Shown here: in pieces, positions 42,810 to 54,042 of the stretch
How positions within the stretch are numbered: the first letter of the stretch is position 1
How the letters are laid out: each line of letters begins with the position of its first letter
Assembly (NCBI RefSeq): GCF_040954645.1
Contig: NC_092806.1
Coordinates: 73,038,141 to 73,102,140 of the forward strand
Length of the DNA stretch: 64,000 nt
Source: Diabrotica undecimpunctata
Lineage: Eukaryota > Arthropoda > Insecta > Coleoptera > Chrysomelidae
Direction of reading: 5' to 3'
Notes under the pieces: generated by a model
Told to the model about the DNA's origin: nothing
What the model saw: only the letters and a program-made list of their open reading frames with translations
Databases searched by the model: none
Position numbers and translations under genes: made by a program

Positions 42810-42960
42810 TGTAGTGTGCCATTGTTTTTGGTGTATTGGTATCCAGACCTATATCGGTACTTTAGGAACATTCTTTGAGGTTCTTCATATTCTGCTTATC
42901 TATTAATACAATGGTATAATCTGCACATCTAATATTGTTAGTCGTGATTTTAGTTAGTAG
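42810..42960 (-). pseudogene. LINE RT palm fragment
   Basis: Minus strand reads NNIRCADYTIVLIDKQNMKN (YADD box decayed to CADY), then GLDTNTPKTMAH (the GLxINxxKTK box). Only about 50 codons remain. Confidence 0.6.
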
Positions 42961-42989
42961 AACACTAATAATATATCAAAACACTATAA

Positions 42990-43560
42990 GAATGAGAAAA
43001 AATGATTACGTAGGAATGAAAATAACAAATAAAGGAACATTAGACGAAACTGTAAGATACAGAAGTATCCAGGGTATAATTGATATCGCAGAACTAAATA
43101 GTATTATATAGGACCAAATTATAGGAAAATAATAGACAAATTTAAAAAACCTTAATAAATATTGTAGGTAATAATGGCTCGGAGGTATGAAAAATTAAGA
43201 GTACAGCAGAGAACATTCTTATAAACACCGCAATGGATTTTAGGTGAAAATCGTAGCAGGAGAGTGTGACAAACGATCTCACAAGATCATGGATACAAGT
43301 CATACACTAAAAGAATATATAAAAAAACCAATTAATCTCATTCTATCAGATACAGCAAAAGACAGATCCTACTAAAACAAATTCTAAAACGGAAACTCAA
43401 TTGAACGTAAAAGAGAAGAAGACCTAGACGAAGTTAACTAGAGTGTATTGACATACACATACGAGAAAGGAACCTTAATAAATAGAAAGCAACGGACACA
43501 AGAGATCGGAAGACGACGTAGAACGGAAAATGGTATAAACTGTATATATACATACATATT
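42990..43560 (+). mobile_element. LINE 3' tail, decayed
   Basis: Pieces such as NGSEVWKIKSTAENIL and AMDFRxKSAGRV echo the AAEMDFWRRSAGRSRRE block of the LINE at 63531-64000. Frames are heavily broken. Confidence 0.5.
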
Positions 43561-44029
43561 ATATAAATAGAAGCTCACCGGCACGAAAAACGGGCACCCT
43601 TATAATTTTTGGAAAAATTGCTATGATCTTCTGACATTTTTGCGCTTAGTTTTTAAATTTGGCAAACAATGAACACGGTTTAGCAGAAGTCTCTAAAGAT
43701 AGTTTATACCGAGAAATATCTCAATTTAAAATTTTCCACATATTGTTAGAAAATCTCAAACTATTGAAGTTATCATCCTATCCTTACTTCAATTTTATAA
43801 GGAGCACGCGCACTTTTAATAATTGTTTTTGCTATGACATTTCTATTTATTGATGTCAACAGAGTTTATTTTTATCGTACCGGTGTCAATTCTTGGCAAT
43901 TTCAAAATGTCTTTAAACGCAGAAATTGTTACATCTATCTTTATCTGTTTAATTATGTTTTCAGTACTAAGAAATAGTAATTTAACTGTTATAGAGGTTA
44001 GAAATAGTCTTCAGCTGTTAGAAGCCTAA

Positions 44030-44681
44030 ATGTTAGGGAACGAACCAGTAGAAGACAGTTAAATGATGCTAATTTGAATGCTCGAAGACCCTTCACAGGA
44101 CCCGAACTTTCCAGGCAACATCGTGTAGCCAGATTACATTTCAATAGGGAACATCGCGATTAAAATGCAGACGACTGGAGAATTGTAATGTTTACCGATG
44201 ACTACAGATTTTGTTTGGATGGTCGCGGAATAGTCTTAAGAAGAGATTGTGAACGATATGATGGGTGGACTTTTAGCCCTAGAGTAAGTTTTCAAGGGAG
44301 TACAGTTATTGTGTGGGCTATATCTTCGGAGACACATACAGAATTGTACGTTGTCCCTAGGGGATCTCTGACCGCTGATAGGTAAGTTAAGGAGATACTG
44401 TAAAATAAGTTGTCCCATATGTACCATTTATTGGAGAAAACATTACACTGATGGATTACACGCATTACAATACACGCACTCATGATGGCCGCATTGTCAG
44501 AGGATACTTAAATGAAGTTGATATTACCCATATAGCATGGTCAACGCACAGTCCCGATTTAAATTCCATCGAGCATGTTTGGCACAGACTTGGTGGAAGT
44601 ATTCGAAGCCGGGTACTTGCTCCTCTTAACTTAGGTCAGCTTAAAGTGGCTCTTTTAGAGGAATGGGAAGTTACGGGATAG
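44030..44681 (+). pseudogene. Tc1-like transposase relic
   Basis: RLHFNREHRDxNADDW, then IVMFTDDYRFCLDGRG (catalytic block FTDD), SPRVSFQGSTVIVWAISSE, ELYVVPRGSLTADR, and after a frameshift DITHIAWSTHSPDLNSIEHV (SPDLNxIEH with the catalytic glutamate) and WHRLGGSIRSRV. The second-aspartate block is damaged. The same transposase type occurs on the opposite strand at 5230-6160. Confidence 0.8.
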
Positions 44682-44689
44682 ACATATGT

Positions 44690-47600
44690 ACTATGAGGAT
44701 ATTATGATGATGAATAGCATTAAATAAAAGAAATAACTTGGTGTTAGCTATATACCAGAACTCCTTAACAATCAGAAGAGTTCATTTTAAATTTTATAAT
44801 TTAATTCAAAATTAAAGAATATAACCGAATAATATATGAATCATAAAAATTAGCTGACACTACAAGAACTTTCAATAATAATTTGTATATTTTTTAAATG
44901 CACGATCAACTGCAAATGAAAATTAAGAAACTTAATAGGAGTAGTAGTGAGCTAAGGAAATAGAAAAAAAAATGAAAAGAAATTTTCGCAAAATAAAATC
45001 ACTAACTCTAAGTAATAGAATAGATAGATCCATTGTTTTCTGATAAAAAAATATAGAGCCATAGGTAAATAAATATTATGGATAATAATATCATATTAAT
45101 CTTTAATAAATCTAACAGATTCAATGGCACTAAAATTAATAGTTAAATAAATGCAGCTGTAGTTAGATATTAGAAATACAATAGGATATAATTCATATCA
45201 ATGCAAAAAGATAGAATCTATTAATAGCGATCTGTTTAAGATCCAATTAAAAACTAGGCCGCGAATTACAGAATTAAATTATGTTCCAAATAGATAGAAA
45301 AAAAAACAGAGAACCATTACCATAAACTAAAAAAACATGTGTTAAAAAATTCCAAAGACTGCTTATACCGATAAGAAAAAGTATTACCATGGAAAATTAT
45401 AACTTTAAGAAAAAGGCTCATAAAACACAAGTTAATTAAAACACAGAAAATTCATGGAGAGTAGAGGTTTTATATCTTTGAATAATATAACGGCTGATAA
45501 ATTAAAGGCTACTCAAAGTATATGTGCTCCAAAATATTGCAAATATTTAAAATATCGTGAAAATTTATGTCTTTACGTTGCATTACCATGTAACCATTAA
45601 ATTAAAAAATTTAAAATTATTTCATATTTCAAAAAAATACTTTTATTTAAAAGAAAATATACTACTTAAAATGTGAAACCGTTTTAATGTGACAATAAAA
45701 ATTATTGAACGTAAGAGATGTCTTTTACCAATCCTAGCTATATATAATAAAGTAATACTCTAATTTTTTAATAAAATTAATAACACAAACACAAAAAAAT
45801 CATAACCTGACATACCATTTTGTGATTTTTAATCTCCGATATCCCCGTTAAACTCTCCGCACAAAGCGTTCGAACTGAATAGTAAACTCAAAATTTGATC
45901 GAACTGGAATCGCGATCAACAAAAGGAGATAACACTCATTAAGAAATAAAGAGGGAAAATCGTAGGAAAATTTGTTTTTTGTCAAATCGAAGTCTTAGAA
46001 GTATTTTTAGATATATGAAATTTTAAACTGGCGTAACTCCTAAAATTTTAAGTGGGCATGAACAGCTACTAGAATAGAAATTATGAGTTACCATTTTGTT
46101 TATTAAAAATATAAAACAAAAAATTTTATTTTTGTGACTAACTATATTGTTAATTACTTGTAAGAAATGCTAAATTACTTGTAAGAAAATAAATCTCAAG
46201 AAAAGAAAAGAAAAAGATTCTCAGAAATAATAACCATATAAATTGCATTTAAAACAAAATAAATTAAAATTTTATTATAAGCTATTTTGGCTGCTTATAC
46301 ATTAAGAGGATAACGTTTTACCCCTTCTGTGTATTCGTTTATTTGTAAAATTAAACAGAATCGCTCGGATACGTCGATTTTTAAATTTGTTTTAATATCT
46401 AACATAATCAAAGTTTTGACATTTCGATGAACCCCCATCAGATGATGGATACAACCTCAATTTTTTTAGACAGCAAACGGGGTTACATGTTATATTAATA
46501 AAAAATATAAATAAAAATATTCTTTATCTTTTTGCGTTTCTGAGATTAATCTAAATATTTTGGAGTATGTTTATAATAAAAAAAATTGCTCTTTCGTTTG
46601 ATCTCAGTTCCGCCTATACATTTACGTATGAAATAAATATGAATTTTTCCATCCCCACTTACGGGAGACATTTCCATGTTGACAACCGTTAGGGTACGTT
46701 GGAGTACGTGGAGTCTAGCTCATGCTTGGGCTGGTTGTTTGTTTTGTCGCAGTTGGGCACGTAGCCCTTAAGAACAATGGAAAAATCGATAATAAAATGT
46801 AGTACTACGAATATATAAGAACAACAGCTAAATAAAAATAAAATAAAGTAATGAATTTTAATTAAGTTAAAATATTATAGTCAGTGCCCACTAGAGCCAG
46901 CCGTACCCAAGTTCAATTTAATATTAAAACTTGTCGGCATGTTTGGAAATATGATCGCAGATGTTTTCAGTCTGGTGAATCAGAGAAATAAACGTGATTT
47001 CATTTGTAACTTTTATTACCTACGTATTTAGTAAAGTGCAGTGCCACGTTTCAGTTAATTCACCTTTCCGTTTTTTTCCAGTTATAAAGGTATTCCATCT
47101 AATTTTAGGAATATTTGTTTGATACGTAATCTGTCGAAATTTACGTTTTTGTTTTTTTTTTTTCTATTTGCCTTGATTAATTTATGTTGAACTTTTAAGA
47201 AGTAAAAATTGTTAATTTGTAGCAATTATTTGTTTAATACTCTCTCATAATTTTTTTTCTTCTGGTAGCGAATAAGAAGGTAAATCTGTCAGGAATGTAA
47301 AACGACAATATAAAGTAAGTTGTTTGCTTCCCTTTCTTTTTGACTACTTTGACTACTTTTGAATGTTTTAGAGAGGTTTAGCCTATCTGTTAATTTTTTA
47401 ATGTTGGCGTACTTTGTTTCCTCCCTTTCTTTTAGTACCAAATTCTGTGATTTTCGTTGGTACATTTCAATTCCCATTTTTATAAATATACCCCGTATCA
47501 CAGATCTATAGACCCACGTTCCAAACCTAACCGTTGCGTCGTTCAAAACACCTGTTTACAAGGTGAACATACTTACACCTTGATTTCCTATTCTCTTTTA

Positions 47601-48330
47601 ATCTCCCACTTCCCATTCACACAAGTATCGTTACAACATTTTTTTGTGAAAGGAAATCAAAATCTGTTGTAAAAATAGCTTACGAATAAAAATTCCGATT
47701 ATTTGAGGATTGTTTGCTTTAGTGATCAAGCTAGATTTTATTTGAATGACCACATTTACACAGGAACTCGTCTGATATAAATTCATAAATAATTACCGGA
47801 AAAGTTAAATGTATGAGTAGGTATATTGAGTAATTATTTTATAAACCAATATTGAATATATTGACGGAATTTTAAATGGCGAAAAACACCTTAATATGTT
47901 ATTTAAATTAAATACTGCAATAACTGACATAATCATAAATTATTTACAAGATTTTCACTAAGACGTCATTTGCTGGTAAGACGGGCTTCATCTCATTATG
48001 TACCCAAGAAATTATTTAATACAATTTTTCCCGGACAATGGATTGGATGACCAATAGTCCCCGTGTGGTACCTGAATGACCACTGTGATAATCAGATCTT
48101 ACCCGATTATATTTTTTCTTGTAAGCTTACCTAAAGTTACCTATTCCAGCCAAATGCACAAAACATTGCTGATCAACGCCAGACAGTTATCCAAAAATAT
48201 AACAATATAACTGAAAAAATATTACAGAATGTTGGAGAAAAAACAAACAATAGATTATACTACTGTCAACAGACGAATGGTGAATATTAAAAATTTTGAG
48301 TTTTTATTATTGAAATTTATTAATATAGTT
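44690..48330. other. Long stretch without a recognisable gene
   Basis: AT-rich throughout. A slightly GC-richer patch lies at about 46670-46770. An 85-codon minus ORF at 47289-47546 is lysine- and glutamate-rich but matches no family that I know. No LINE or transposase motif was read here. Confidence 0.5.
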
Positions 48331-48790
48331 GGAAAACTTTTACTAGACCTTAGATTAAAACTGAGACTAAAAGTTACGTGTTTTTGATACTACAATATGG
48401 ACTTGAAAGCGGGACACTGAAGTAAGAACAAGTAAATAAGCTACGGTCATTTAAGTGTGGTGTTACAGAAGGATGCTTAGAATAGCTTGGACACACAAGA
48501 GTATTGCAAGAAGTGGGCAAAGAATACGAAATAAAAACACGATAAAAATAAGAAAGTTACAATATGTGGGACATGTAATGAGGAGACAACAGTGAAATGC
48601 TAATATTGATAATACAGGCAGAGAGAAGTAGTATAGGAAGAAGTAGAGTGTCATGGTTGAAAAATTTAAGGAACTGCTTCAGATGCAGTTTAATAGAAAG
48701 ATAGTGATGATGATATCCAACTTCCGATTGGCAGAGGGCAGTTAAAGAAGAGGAAGTTAACAGAAGGGGGTAAGACTTTATTCTTTCACT
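48330..48790 (+). mobile_element. LINE 3' tail
   Basis: Across frames: VNKLRSFKCGVTEGCLE, GKEYEIKTR, LQYVGHVMRRQQ, then REVVxEEVECHGxKIxG and DDIQLPIGRGQLKKRKL. This is the post-RT C-terminus of an RTE-like ORF2 with frequent frameshifts. Confidence 0.65.
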
Positions 48791-49464
48791 ATATGTAACT
48801 AAAATTTACAGTAAATTTGAGTTTATCAAAGTGAACTAAGTAGACCGTCATGATGTTTCCTGTAATAAACGCATGAATTTCTATCTTTTCTCAGTGCCAG
48901 ATCGAAGATAAACTCGTATAACAAAATACAGGATTCTAAACAATATTTTAAAATCTTATGGAGTAGATACGGCAGTTACCTCGATGGCAGAAAATAGAAG
49001 CCACTATATGTCTCTGACCTACGTAGCAACTATAAAAATATTTGTAAATCCAACAAAAATTTCTGTAATATGTTTTGTAGTGGGTGGTTAAAAATCCTGC
49101 TGTTGTTCCTCAGATTCTGTCATCGATCTAATACTATCTGAGTAGCCTCAATAAAGGTTAAACATGTCGAAGTGTGAATGAAGTACAGACTTTTAAAGGG
49201 AAATGACCAGCATTCATTACTTCTGGGACACTGTATTAAATATCTATTGTGACGTAATTTATGAATAATCTATATTACAAAGTAGATTAAATAAAGAGCT
49301 AAACAGTGTTTAAATATCTTGTTGGGCTTTATTGCATACTATAAAATCACTTTTTGATATCCTTTTATTTTTGATAAACTAATAGGAAAAAATTAATCAT
49401 AAATGATATTGTTTTAATCAACAAAGACATGAAGGATATGGATATAAAGGTTTTCTGCTCAGAA

Positions 49465-50560
49465 TTCCCTATGCCAATATGTGTTTTTCCTCTGGAGATG
49501 GTTGCCATCCCAAGTCGGGGGTGGAAAAAGTTTATCAAAAAAACTCTTAAAAATACCTTTAAATTGACCACTGATAAAAGTGATTTGCATGAAAATTAAG
49601 GTAAGGTAAAACTCAAATAAAGTCTGCATATATTTTGTGTGACGCTGAAAGTAACAAACTCACCCCGACAAAACCACCCTGGTTAAAACTATTTGTTATT
49701 CATTTACAATTAACGTTCTTTATATACGAACATTATATTCTAGAAGTTTAATTTTTTAGAAGGTATAGTTTTGAAAAAATCCAAGTTTAAAAAGAAGACA
49801 CTATTTTCGGAAATTCTAAAAGAATCCCCTTCATTCAAAATAATTCAACAACTGAAAAAGATACAGAAAAAAGCTAGAATACAAAAAAGCTATTGTTAAA
49901 AAAACTTAAATCTTCAGTAATATTCAGTTTTTTTTATTCCATCATTTTTTTCTGTATCTTTTTAGTTGTTGTTTATTTTGAAAAAAAAACGAGGGATTTA
50001 TTGGGAATTTCCGAAAACTGTCTTTACAAATGAACTAAATTGTAAATGAACAACGAATAGTTTCAACTAGGGTGGTTTTGGTTGGGGTGGGTCTGTTACT
50101 TTCTGCTTCACTCAAAATATGAGCGGACTTTATCTTAGTTACAGCTTACCTTAATGTTCATGCAATTCACTTTTGTCAGTAGTCATTTTAAAGATTTTTT
50201 TATGTTCTTTAAAATAGTTTTTTTAAGTTTGCCATAAAAATCTTACCGTTTTCCGGGTATTCAACATCATAATAATATGTTTGGATTTTGTATTCGATTA
50301 ATAAAAGTCTAATTTCTAACAGCAATAGCTTTGTTGATATTAAGTACGATAAGAATAAATAACGAATCTCGTTGTTTTATAAACTTCATTTTATATCCAA
50401 ACAGTTTTCCCAATAAAATTGAAATTTGTTATTCGCGAAAAACTGTTTAATAAAAACATGCTTTTTTGTTTTAAAATTCACTGTTCTAGCAACTACCATG
50501 TTTTTTCCGTAGAGTTGGGGTGGTAACCACCCCAGAGGAAAGGTACACATTGTCATAGGG
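49465..50560. repeat. Fold-back (long inverted repeat) element
   Basis: Left arm (about 49465-49900) and right arm (about 49925-50560) match as reverse complements, with strong blocks at 49550-49690 against 50060-50195 (for example TTGCATGAAAATTAAGGTAA and GTGACGCTGAAAGTAACAAA regions). The outer blocks pair too (49475-49530 against 50495-50552). There is no coding sequence. The right arm has an extra 200-bp segment. Confidence 0.8.
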
Positions 50561-51024
50561 TAGATTTTGATCTTTGAGCTATTTTTTACCTACTGTCAAA
50601 ATTTCAAGCAAATCGATGATGTTAAAAAAATCAGAGGTTTTCTAGTGTTTTTACCATCATATCCTAGACTATAAATAGAAAAACAATTTAATAATAATAT
50701 AATATTTATGTTTGTTGATAATATTTTATTTAACGATCTTCTTTGAATAAACAAAAAGTTATCAACGGCGTTCTTGCCGATGTTTCATCCCCGGTTTCAT
50801 GAGAAAGTTTTGGAGGAAAAAATAATTCCAGACCAGATCCTATAAACCCAGAAAAAATGTACCGATATCAAAAGTTGTAGAATATTCTATCAGTTTTATA
50901 AAACAATATCTAGACATCCTTTTGATGTACACTCAATTTCAACTTAGATTTTATTAGATCATATTCATTTCCCGTCGCGTTTAATATGACTCACTAAAAC
51001 TTCTAGTAAAATTAATATGTATTT

Positions 51025-51941
51025 ATATCATCGAGCAAAAAGACAAAAGAGGGAATCTAATCGTTATGAAAAGGAGACCAAAATTCATAAAAGTGGCCTC
51101 TTAATATGGCGGACATATCCGGAAATGCAAAGGCGCCAAATTTAAGACTATGTTCCAATATTATTATAAGCACTATCTTCCACACTTAATAGTTATTTAA
51201 CCAACAAGTGTATTAATAAGGGCGATTAACAATTGAGATATATTAACGCGCGAGCGAAGCGAGTGCGTTAATGTTCGAGATTGTTAATCGCCATTTTAAT
51301 TCACGAGTTCGTTACGAAACTTTTCCGTCGACCATACTTTTCAGAAATAAAAATATCTTAGTTTAAATTTTTATGTACTTAACGATAAATAATGACATAC
51401 AATGACAGACAGTACTTACAGCGGCTACTTCATTTCAAATAATTTTTTAGTGGGAATATAAATAGGTATGTTTGGTTGCCTACACCACAGGTAACTGCCA
51501 ATCACAGAGCGTTAAATGTGGTTAAATTAATTTATACAAGCAATGTATGTTGTATTGCCTATAATGAAATCGTTCATTAATAGAAAATCATTCATTAATA
51601 GGGGTCATTAATCAATGATTTTGAGGGTGTTAAAATTAATCATAAATGGACGGTCGACGGAAAAATACTTTTTTAACACTAGAGCATAATAATGTTTTAA
51701 TTAAATATCGATAATAGTATAAAATGTGACACAATTAGTGTTAAATAACTTCAATATAAATAAGCTTTCATGTGACAGTTGGGACAACATAACCCAACTA
51801 AATTTGATTTCTTAAACAAGGAAAGAGACTCTCTTTCCTTATTTAATGTGGCCTCTCAAAATGGCACTTCCCGTCTAACAACATTTTTGCTCCCACTACC
51901 TCTGCATTCCCTCTTCTCTCTTTTTGCTCGATGATTTATAT
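51025..51941. mobile_element. MITE-like nonautonomous element
   Basis: Outer inverted ends 51025-51056 (ATCATCGAGCAAAAAGA...) and about 51906-51937 match with a few mismatches. An inner inverted pair, TTTTCCGTCGACCAT (about 51322-51336) and its inverse (51647-51662), lies inside, and near the left end is a long stem-loop (51217-51292). No transposase is present. The length is about 0.92 kb. Confidence 0.7.
51217..51292. repeat. Structured stem-loop with GCGAGCGAAGCGAG core
   Basis: GGCGATTAACAAT at the left pairs with ATTGTTAATCGCC at the right, and an inner TTAACGC pairs with GCGTTAA around a GCGAGCGAAGCGAGT loop. GC-rich core in AT-rich DNA. Confidence 0.8.
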
Positions 51942-51944
51942 ACA

Positions 51945-54040
51945 CCATGAGTGTATACGTTAACATCCGTTTTTTTTTTTCTTTTAGGTTTTAGTAGTTT
52001 TTGAATAAGTGTCTAGATTTATTTTTTATAGTTGTACTTATTATTTATGTGTTAATTTATAATCCAAATACATTTTCATATCTTTGTATTTTCTTAGTAA
52101 CACTAAAAAACTAAAACTCAACTCTTCAAATAGCAAAATCATTTATTAAATTTATTGAACCAAATACCAATTACTTTGATGTTTAAGATTAGATAATTTT
52201 AAGGAAAAATGTGTTTATTGAAAATTATTTCTACACCACTGGCTCTTGTAATAGTTACAACAAACGTTTATATTTAGCCCGCTGTCACAAAAAGTATGCA
52301 CGTATAGCCAACTGTTAATAAATATCAAAAAACACATCATTTTAACAAGAACCTACACAACAATCAACAATTATTAGCTAATAATATTTTTATTACTCTT
52401 ATGACAAATAGTACTATTAAATGTAGACACTATTATTAAACTTTTTTTACATGATTGCCAAACATAATTTATAATTCATAAATACTCTGAGGTACTGTTC
52501 AATAAATGATTAATAAAAAAAAAGAGGAAAAAGTGTATTTAACCTCAGAAAGGATCTTCTAATATAAGGAAGTTTTATTCTTATCAAAGACAGAAATCTC
52601 TTGGGCAAAGAATAGGTTAATTATGTTTAAAATACGTAATGTTTTAGTGATGTATGAGGCTTTTTAATATTAGAACAAAATAGATCATCTCTTTGGTCGA
52701 TACAACAATGTTGATATTCGAGGAAAATTACTATTATGGGTCCGTAGTTGCAGAGAACATTAGGAATCAGCAGAAATGTGCTGATAGTGGGACGGTGGAT
52801 TTTACCAATAAACTGACAGGTTGATAATGGCAAATCTTTTTAGTCCGGTTATTGCAAACTTATTCATGTAAATTTGAACAAGTAATACAATTAGTAGATA
52901 AAAAGCCATTATGTTGGTTACATTTAATAGATATTTTCTTTGACTGTAAGTTACAACAAGGTTTACAGCAAGTCAGAACTAAAATTATAAATATTAAACA
53001 TTACAAAAAAAATGGAAACAATACATTAAAAATATTTAAAACGTTAAAATACATAAAAACGTACAATATAGACATGATTAAAATGATTAAAATAATATTA
53101 AATTTGGTTATGTTGCAACTTGGGCATTCACAGATACACTCTCGTAATATTCACCTAATGTATAAGGACACATGGTCTTGATCTGAAATTGTTAGTTCCT
53201 GACGTTTGATCTGCAACTTGGGTAGACATTATCAAGAGTCGTACGATAGTGGTCGACTAACATCTTTTCACTCACTGGTGAGCCATAAGAGTGGCCAGTC
53301 ATCGACAGGAAGTTACAATATAGCATCGGATTTGGTAATGTCTATCGCAGTTGGATACGTATCTTCAGCAACAAACAACTCAAAACACGACTTATACATC
53401 CAGAATGTTACAATGTAATTGACCGAGTAGATCTGTAAGCTTAATTGTTAAAAAAGGTTAAATATGGTATTTTTTAACAAAAGCCTTAGTCATCATCTGA
53501 ATGTAATTCTTGCATTAGAATTGAAGTTTGTGAATTTCTCGAAAATATCAAAATATCGAGTTTATGCAAATTCAACTTCCTTCCCATATATTAAATAAAG
53601 TTATTAACATATTATGTAAGTTTCTAAAATTTGCTTTTTATTTGGACACCGATTTCCTCAAAAAGTTTAATATTTCCTCTCCTTCACTTAAACCGAATTT
53701 TTTTAATTAGAATTGTTTTGCACAATTATTATTTTCAAGGTACACTTAATTGTTAAATATATTAGATACAGTTGACTTGGTATGTACCTGTATTAGAAAA
53801 AAAAAACAATGAGATTTGTTTACTGTTTGTATTATTTTTAATTCAGTTTGAAAAGCTTTTTTCAAATATATTATTGGCAATAAATAAATGTTTTACGTCT
53901 AGTTACGAAAGTTATTTCGATGTTGTTTCTGTAGTCTTTAAATAATTATGTTTACAATGCCATGTCTATATGTATTGTACTTATATAATCCTTTTTTTGG
54001 TGGTATTGTCAGAATTATAAAAATTTATAACAAAATTATT
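51945..54040. other. No recognisable gene
   Basis: AT-rich. Frames at 52852-53181 and 53206-53418 have no known domain. A decayed hammerhead-like core lies at 53205-53236. Confidence 0.5.
53205..53236 (-). other. Hammerhead-like core, strongly degenerate
   Basis: On the minus strand: CTTGATAATG, a spacer, then CAAACGTCAGGAAC, recalling the CTGATGA...GAAACGTCAGG ends of some Penelope-like elements. Both boxes are mutated. Confidence 0.25.
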
Positions 54041-54042
54041 TA

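Noticed and set aside
47289..47546. 85-codon minus ORF as a Penelope-like N-terminus
   Set aside because: Lysine/glutamate-rich composition is suggestive, but no RT motif or end was found beside it.
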